Assembly: GCA_020055645.1 (NCBI GenBank)
Contig: CM034546.1
Coordinates: 69,998,001-70,062,000 of the forward strand
Direction: 5' to 3'
DNA: 64,000 nucleotides
Source: Tomocerus qinae
Lineage: Eukaryota > Arthropoda > Collembola > Entomobryomorpha > Tomoceridae
Both the position numbers and the translations under genes were made by a program. Numbering within the stretch: the stretch's first letter is position 1; each line of letters starts with the position of its first letter. Under the pieces are notes generated by a model. It saw nothing but the letters and a program-made list of their open reading frames with translations, made no database searches and had not been told where the DNA came from. Positions 57,700-64,000 of this stretch are shown piece after piece.

Positions 57700-59153
57700 A
57701 GTTCATCAGAGAATTTAATTGTAGAGTTGTGAATGTAAATATGGGACTTCATTTTGCTTGAAATGTTATATTTCTGAAATAAAATCACCTTATCATTAGG
57801 TAAATTATGAATTAAATATTTATCGTGTTGTATTAATAAAAGTTTGTAATTATTGTCAATCAGTTCGAGGAAACTGGTAAAACGTTTCCTATCTGGAGGG
57901 GCAATTACTTCGCTAGTTATATACGTGTCATAGTGCCATGTGAGCACACAGGCCATCAGCATAATCAACAAATAAAGAAATCGTCTGCTGTTGATATGCA
58001 ATGTCTCTCCCAAAAGTAAGAATAAAGTGCATAGAAACGCCAATTCAATTTTCCTGATTAATTTAATCTTATTATTGCTTGCATTAATTAGAATGAAATA
58101 TCCCAGTGGGAAAAGAGAAAAAATGAGCAACCAACAGATTTTGTCAAAAGTATTTTCGAAAACGACATTTAATGGAACCGCTAAGTGAATTTCCCTTTCC
58201 TCACAATAGACTGGGACTTCTACTGTATCAAAATCAACAAAAGAGGTTTCCAAATGCCGGAATAAGCGGTCATTTAAGTTTTTATGCCAAATATATCCAA
58301 CAGGTAATACGGGTGGGCGCTTTTTTAAGATATTACTGAAATGATGATACCCACTAATTGTTACTTTCGTTGTGAAGTTAAACTTTTCTTGTAAAGTAGC
58401 AATTGTTCTTATAACGTAGTCTGCTTGGCGCATCTTAGCGATATTACTCCTCTTCATAATCATATATGACGATTTAGCGTACAGTTCTCTAGAATATTTA
58501 AAATCCCCAGGTAAATGCTGACTTGAGACCATCACGACATTTCCATCGATATGTTTGTTAAATTCGTTCCAAATTCCTTTCCATTTGCATTCTGGAACAG
58601 ATTCTCCAATTTCAACCATCCCAAAATCGCTCTTTGTATCCTGGGAGTACAACTTTCCAATAAAGACAGATGTTTCCTTTTGGTTTCGAATTAAGAGAAG
58701 GTACAGAGCAGGGATGGCTTCAAATCGAAGCAATTCTTTTACATGGAGCTCTACTGGCCTTATGTGTACTAGAATTGTTTTAAATATCATTTCGTCCAGC
58801 AAAACTATAAACTGGGAACTCTGGCGATTGCTTTCACTTCCAAACAATTTATCATAACTGATCCTAATATTAGGCTCTGCAGCAATGTTGATACTGCATA
58901 GACTATTTGTTATATCTCTCGGGTTTTTCTCATCGCGTCTAAAGACCGTTTTGCTGTAGTTCGATGTAGCTATTGTCCATGGTTGTGAATTTTGATTGGC
59001 CAACAGAAATGCTTCACCCCATTTAGATCCATTGAACAATATCAAGTTAAAATCGCAATTTTTGAATAAGGACAAGTTCCTCATACAATTGGTGGGCACA
59101 AGAATGCTGATAATAATAATAAACATGCACACAGATTTAAATACCAAAATCAT

Positions 59154-60833
59154 TTTGAAGTTTTTATGTGTTGGCTGAGTTTATATTTTATTAAAATGGT
59201 TTCCGTTCAGGGACCATTACAGTATTTTCCATAAGTGACGATGGTTGGGAAACCGTTTTTTAATTCGTTAAGACGATAGGAGATAATATGTAGTTTGTTC
59301 ACTATCACTGCAATTACTTGTAAATAACTCCACAATAGGTAATCATCCAAAGTACTACAAATAACTGAATCATGTAAAGTTTGTTGCTATAATCCTCCAG
59401 AAACTACTTCACAGTGTCGTTTTATACCTGTTCGTGAAAGTTTGTTAAAGTTAGGAAACACTTTAAGTCGTTAAGGCAGTAGGATACAAAATACAGAAAT
59501 AACTCAACAATGAGTAATCATCTAAAGTACGTGTTACGTATGTCTTATTCATGTACAGTGTCAGTGTCTTGCTACAGTTACCTACATAGAAATTGTCTAA
59601 TAATGTAGTTTTATACCTGTTCATTACTACCGCTACCATTACCTGTTCATTATTCATTACTATCATTACCTGTTCATTAATATCATTACCTGTTCCAGTC
59701 ATTAGTTAATTCATGTTATATGTGTTAGGATTAATTATTTAGAGCCTATTGTATACATTGTGTTGGACAAGAGGACGACTTTGAAGACAACAGGGACACG
59801 AAAACGTACTTCTTTTTTACAAAAAGGTAAAGAGGACTACTGTAAAAATTACACAAACTCATTGCGCCTTGTAATAATGACAATGAAATCATATGTCCAC
59901 CTCACTATTAATAAATCGGTTCGTACATGTAGCCTCCATCTATTCACCTATCTATCTGATGCCACAGGTTAACAATATATTTATTCCAATATCCAATGCG
60001 CATTATATATTGACTGCCTACCTTTCGAAAAATTGAGTCACGGATGCTGTAGGCTAATATATTTTGAAAATCTGACAGTTTAATTCTTATTTAAATGAGT
60101 CTATAGTACCCTAAAATCAGATTAGTGATAACAATAGAATAGGGTGAACCGTATAGCGAAAAAAATATGTAATTGCCTTTATTCTATTGTGGTGTTGGTT
60201 TCGTAATCTTCATAAATACTTTAGAATCTCTTAGAATAGTCGAATTAGATTCCTGGACCACGGGCGCTCTTGTTTCGAGTCGTCAATTGTTGGAATAAAG
60301 TAATTAGAATGCCGATAAAATAACAAAAAGAAGCAATTAGTTAACATTTTAATTAATTTGACTCAAACTTATTTGGCTCCCATTTGACTCATTTAATCTC
60401 AATTATAATCAAATGTGCTCCACCGTCACTTTAAATTAAAAACTCTGGTAACCATTTAGAGCCATAATTTATTGTTTCCGATTGTGAACATGCAAACTAA
60501 TAATTGTGTAAAGTGGATCCGAACACGTGAAATGTTTATTATGAATTAGATTATTATGAATCTTCTGGTTACTAAGTGTGAGCACGTGAGCAGGCACGAG
60601 GCACTTATCCAGGAATTTAATCAAGTAAGACACGCCAAACAACATATATAACCAAAAACATGTTACATTAATTATTTGGGAGTCTTGAAATGTGTCTATT
60701 CTCTTAAATAGTAAAATGCGGCTAAAAGAACTACAAATGAATATAAGATTATCGTCCTTTAAGGATGAAAAGATCCTTGATACACTTCGATACACTTCCT
60801 TGAACTAAAAATTAATGCTAAAAAATGTTCCTA
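59154..60833. other. Duplicated flank of IR copy 2
   Basis: Matches 42862-44700 beside IR copy 1, and further on the repeat family of 38.2-39.4 kb. Short repeats ATTACCTGTTCATTA occur at 59625-59700. No gene seen. Confidence 0.5.
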
Positions 60834-62302
60834 CACACTAAAAAATCGCATTTACTTATATATAAGTAAGTGGTAAATTAGCTACAATAGAAGTAAGGTG
60901 TCAATTTTTCCTACTGCTATTACAGCTAAACGTTACTTAGTCCTACAAGTAGTTTTGGTAATTACTGTCTTTACAATAAAATATATTTTACTACTATAGT
61001 ATCAGTAAAATATTACTGCTGAAAATAGTACCCTACTCAGATACTTAAAATATAGTAATCCTAAAACTAGTTCGTGGCAAGTTTTACTTTAAGTACAGAA
61101 TTCACCAATTGCGCGCCAATATTTTGATATATAAGCATCTGCATTTTACTTTTGTCCGTCATTTGAATTGTTGACGTGCGACGGTAAACATCAGCACAAC
61201 TCCAGTTATGTTTGTGTGTGATGTGTGGTGCACACTGCATATGCTGCGTTAATGTTAATAGGTAAGGCGCAGATTGCAAATGGTGCGTGTTAATGGATAA
61301 GGTGCAGACTGCATGTGCTGTGTTAATGGGTAAGGTGCAGACTGCATATGCTTTGTTAATGGGTAAGGTGCAGACTGCATATGCTGTGTAAATGGGTAAG
61401 GTGCAGACTGCATATGCTGTGTTAATGGGTAAGGTGCGGACTGCATATGATGTGTTAATGGGTAAGGTGCAGACTGCATATGCTGTGTTAATGGGTAAGG
61501 TGCGGACTGCATATGATGTGTTAATGGGTAATGTGCAGCCTGCATATGCTTTGTTAATGGGTAAGGTGCAGGCTGCATATGCTACATTTATAGGTACAGT
61601 GCAGATTGCGTTAGTGGTTAAGGTGCAGACTGCATATGCGGTGTTAATGGGTAAGGTGCAGACTGCATATGCGGTGTTAATGGGTAAGGTGCAGACTGCA
61701 GACGGTGTTAATGGGTAAGGTGCAGACTGCATGTGCTGTGTAAATGGGTAAGGTGCAGACTGCATATGCTGTGTTAATGGTTAAGATGCAGCCTGCATAT
61801 GCTGTGGTAATGGGTAAAGTGCAGACTGCATATGCTGTGTTAATGGGTAAGGTGCGGACTGCATATGATGTGTTAATGGGTAATGTGCAGCCTGCATATG
61901 CTTTGTTAATGGGTAAGGTGCAGACTGCATGTGCTACATTTATAGGTACAGTGCAGATTGCGTTAGTGGTTAAGGTGCAGACTGCATATGCCCTGTTAAT
62001 GCGTAAGGTGCAGACTGCATCAGCTATATTTATACTTTTGGTAGGGTAAATTGTATACTGTACTTAGAGTAAAATTTTTACCTATTTTAGAGTAAATCAA
62101 GTTACTTTTATTGAAGTAAAAATTTACTTCGCACTAAAGTAAATCGCTTTACTGAAACAAGGATAGTCGCTTCACTATATTAAAAGTAAATCAAATTACT
62201 TGTAGCTCTAAGTAAACGTTTACTTATTTTTAGGGTCGATTACTGAAATACTTGATCTAGTATGATATTTTACTGCATCTAGTATATATATTTCTTAGTG
62301 TG
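60834..62302. mobile_element. TA-flanked element carrying a minisatellite
   Basis: 1,469 bp with inverted ends CACACTAAAAAAT / ATTTCTTAGTGTG between TA dinucleotides (60832-60833, 62303-62304), as in Tc1/mariner-like non-autonomous elements. Both flanks continue a sequence that is uninterrupted in the paralogous segment near 46200-46300. The inner sides are rich in AGTAAA / TTTACT; the middle is the minisatellite. Confidence 0.65.
61232..62030. repeat. 33-bp minisatellite, ~24 units
   Basis: Units contain GGGTAAGGTGCAGACTGCAT and ATGCTGTGTTA, with variants (GTGCGGACTGC, GTGCAGCCTGC) and two shorter blocks with ACATTTATAGGTACAGTGCA. A higher-order repeat is visible: the variant order at 61440-61620 recurs at 61840-61980. 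Because 33 is a multiple of three, long open frames appear on both strands; they are not genes. Confidence 0.9.
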
Positions 62303-62420
62303 TACTTCCTACCTAAATGGACATAAATGTAAAAATGGGGAATAAATAAATAAAAATAAGGTCAAACAATAAAGTAGATTCTCAATAATATTGATTTTTT
62401 GTGTAGGCAAGGATATAATG
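62303..62420 (-). repeat. NHL 3'-flank fragment F
   Basis: Matches 46270-46340 and the flanks of copies A and B (AAATAAGGTCAAACAATAAA). The gene body is absent: sequence switches to fragment G near 62400. Confidence 0.6.
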
Positions 62421-62526
62421 AAAGCGTCCCACTTCCCACATTATTGCTTATATGAAGGGTTTCATTTCGAGTTTGCTGTCACACGTCATAATTCCCGACA
62501 TTAATTTTGTCTTCACACCACGGAGG

Positions 62527-63640
62527 ATGAAGACTGTGGTCAGACCCAACAACAAAACTGTAAGTTTCAATAATTAATGAAAGTCTGTTGTTAAAAATCA
62601 AAGTGCTTTAAATTTTGAATTGGTTACAAGGATTCAAAAAGGAATCGGAACCAATCAACATAATTTACTTTGTCTACACGCCAATGGATGAAATTATTAA
62701 GAAGACACCGCCTTCGTAGTTATTCTATGTGACAGACAACGAACTGAAGAAAAACTTCCTTAAAGACAGTAATTTTCGAATATGTTTTTCATTAAAGATA
62801 TCTGATGCACATAAAATGCTTTTTGAAAACAAGGCAGCATAATTTCAATGGTTGTTTTAACTTTCATAAAATTTTATTTAATGTCAAAATTTTGTTAAAA
62901 TATATTTTTAATTATTTGTACTAAAAATGATCAAATATTTCTTTTAAGGGAAGTGTTTGCAGACTTCTTCAAAATTCAAAGCATTATAACCGTTTTAATA
63001 GAAATCAAATAAAAATCAATTATTGTTACTTTTTAATGTAATAACGAATGTATTTTGGTTGTCATCTGATCACTTTTATTTGGGAAGACTCTTGTGTGTA
63101 TACAAAAAATATTTACTAATTTAAATTTTAAAATTAATGGTCTATATTTATTGATCTATAAAAATGTATTTTCCAGGAGATTGACACGAAAGATAAATCA
63201 CATCCTACTGTCAAGAACACTCAAGTCCATCTTTCCAGCGATGATGGCGCAGATATGAGCAAAAATTCATTCGATGAAGACATCAAGGAAGAAAGTCAAC
63301 TATTGAAAATCTACGAGAATAAAATTTCTAAGGTTAATGATTAATGGGGCACAAATGGAGTAACCCATGAAAGGCGAAGAAGAAAAAAATGTAGCTCTAG
63401 AAAAAGTCAACTTGGATGCAGGGAATTCTTCTGAACCAAATGTCATAAAGCTTTGCCCAATTTGCAATGTTGGCGTAAGTTGTTTCCGAAGTTTGTCATT
63501 TTTGATTTAAAATTAAAATGTGTTTAATGGGGGCAATAATATGTCAATATTTTGGTAAATTTACAGAACATGAACATGGATTGTGAAATCGCCAAAAAGT
63601 GACAACGGTTGGTTCAGCGCAGGCTATAGACAAGTTACTA
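62527..63640 (+). pseudogene. Unknown gene G, decayed copy
   Basis: Possible exons: 62527-62559 (MKTVVRPNNKT, donor GTAAG), 63177-63344 (EIDTKDKSHPTVKNTQ ... NKISKVND, stop), a piece near 63390-63475 in another frame (EKVNLDAGNSSEPN, KLCPICNVG, donor GTAAG), and NMNMDCEIAKK with a stop near 63600. The stop and frame change between the second and third pieces suggest decay; the relative at 24.3-25.08 kb reads through that place but shifts later. Acidic, Lys/Glu-rich, with a C-x2-C motif. Family not recognised. Confidence 0.35.
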
Positions 63641-64000
63641 TTTATTAATAAATTTCTTGTGGATAGGGAATTAGTAAACATAAGTATTTAAACATAATAT
63701 TAGTAACATTGATGATGGGTTTATTGTTTAGAAATCCCAGATTGGAGGGGAATGTAAAACCGAGAACAACAAAGTTTACTTTTTTGAAAAAACTTAAAAA
63801 CACGAAGGAAATGTATTCAATTTTTACTTCATCACCACTTAAATTGTCGCAGGGCTGAACATAAATTAGCTAGCTTATAATAATCCTACTCTTTGCTCAT
63901 AAATCTAAGCATACATTACAAAATTTGATGTAACACAAATTCAACAGGGTTTAATAACTGTTAATTCCTTTCGCTTTTTTAATAAATGATTTCATATGAT
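63641..64000. other. 3' part of the G-type duplicated segment
   Basis: Matches the reverse complement of about 24330-24650, including a coding-like piece related to GGGFIVKEIPDARGN that is out of frame here. No intact gene. Confidence 0.4.

Larger units (their letters stand above)
53116..59153 (-). pseudogene. Divergent IR gene, copy 2, split by a P-type transposon
   Basis: The coding sequence runs 59153-57700, then 53659-53116. Leaving out the transposon and one copy of its 8-bp target duplication gives exactly 666 codons (665 aa) with no other break. Domain order is as in copy 1: signal peptide (MFIIIISILVPTNC), extracellular region, TM1 (ICWLLIFSLFPLGYFILI), TM2 (ELAFLCTLFLLLGETLHI), TM3 (FLYLLIMLMACVLTWHYD), S2 half (TSLKLFMFLNKELVSLRF), final TM (IIFHLMLFCIAVAFIVLVLE). 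The insertion falls at the codons for SDEL/LKK, in the S2 ligand-binding half. The C-terminus is 17 residues shorter than copy 1 (CAA to TAA). IR-type receptors are ligand-gated chemosensory channels; the ligand is unknown. The gene looks functional up to the insertion. Confidence 0.82.

Noticed and set aside
61067-62049. Long repetitive open frames on both strands (QSAPYPLTQHM-like and MGKVQTAYAVL-like repeats)
   Set aside because: They are translations of a 33-bp minisatellite, a multiple of three, and are open in several frames on both strands at once.

Overview
The window looks like an AT-rich arthropod nuclear genome segment. Every multi-exon gene has short GT-AG introns, and the protein families are arthropod ones: a CUB-domain trypsin zymogen, divergent ionotropic receptors (IRs), 7-TM gustatory-receptor-like proteins, a DUF4789-like secreted protein and a THAP/P-type transposase. 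A springtail (Collembola) is my best guess from family style; no rRNA or mitochondrial marker is present to prove it.

Layout. 30-3430 (-) is a complete 17-exon CUB-serine protease with five micro-exons. 5443-7740 (-) is a 7-TM chemoreceptor-like gene broken by a 616-bp hAT-type MITE and probable frameshifts. 9217-11622 (-) is an IR gene open for 802 codons except one in-frame stop. 13440-14838 (-) is a small cysteine-rich secreted protein. 17845-20695 (+) is a complete four-exon L-gulonolactone-oxidase-like flavoprotein with a plant-like Cys-rich C-terminus. 21822-23387 (+) is a filamin/NHL-repeat protein related to the TRIM71/LIN-41/wech type, followed by a nearly identical 5'-truncated copy (25080-25663). 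From 26.5 kb on, the window is a mosaic of segmental duplications and non-autonomous transposons. An intact 7-TM receptor gene (32333-33739, -) sits in the loop of a large inverted repeat (arms about 28.74-31.62 kb and 34.04-39.65 kb). Two paralogous IR genes follow: one decayed in place (40812-42861, -), the other (53116-59153, -) split only by a 4,032-bp P-type transposon with a perfect 8-bp target duplication. A second full NHL gene (46503-48045, -) lies between them.

Repeats include at least seven short hAT-like elements with recognisable 8-bp target duplications, a TTA-flanked Harbinger-like MITE, a SINE with a 15-bp target duplication, a TAA-tailed retroposon with internal tandem repeats, a 2-kb foldback element, and a TA-flanked element carrying a 33-bp minisatellite.

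Together this is a chemoreceptor birth-and-death neighbourhood. Of five receptor genes only one is clearly intact, and the repeated segments carry NHL-gene 3' ends along with them. No LTR retrovirus-like or Polinton-like element was recognised. All coordinates come from reading the sequence by eye, and splice sites were checked by phase where stated.
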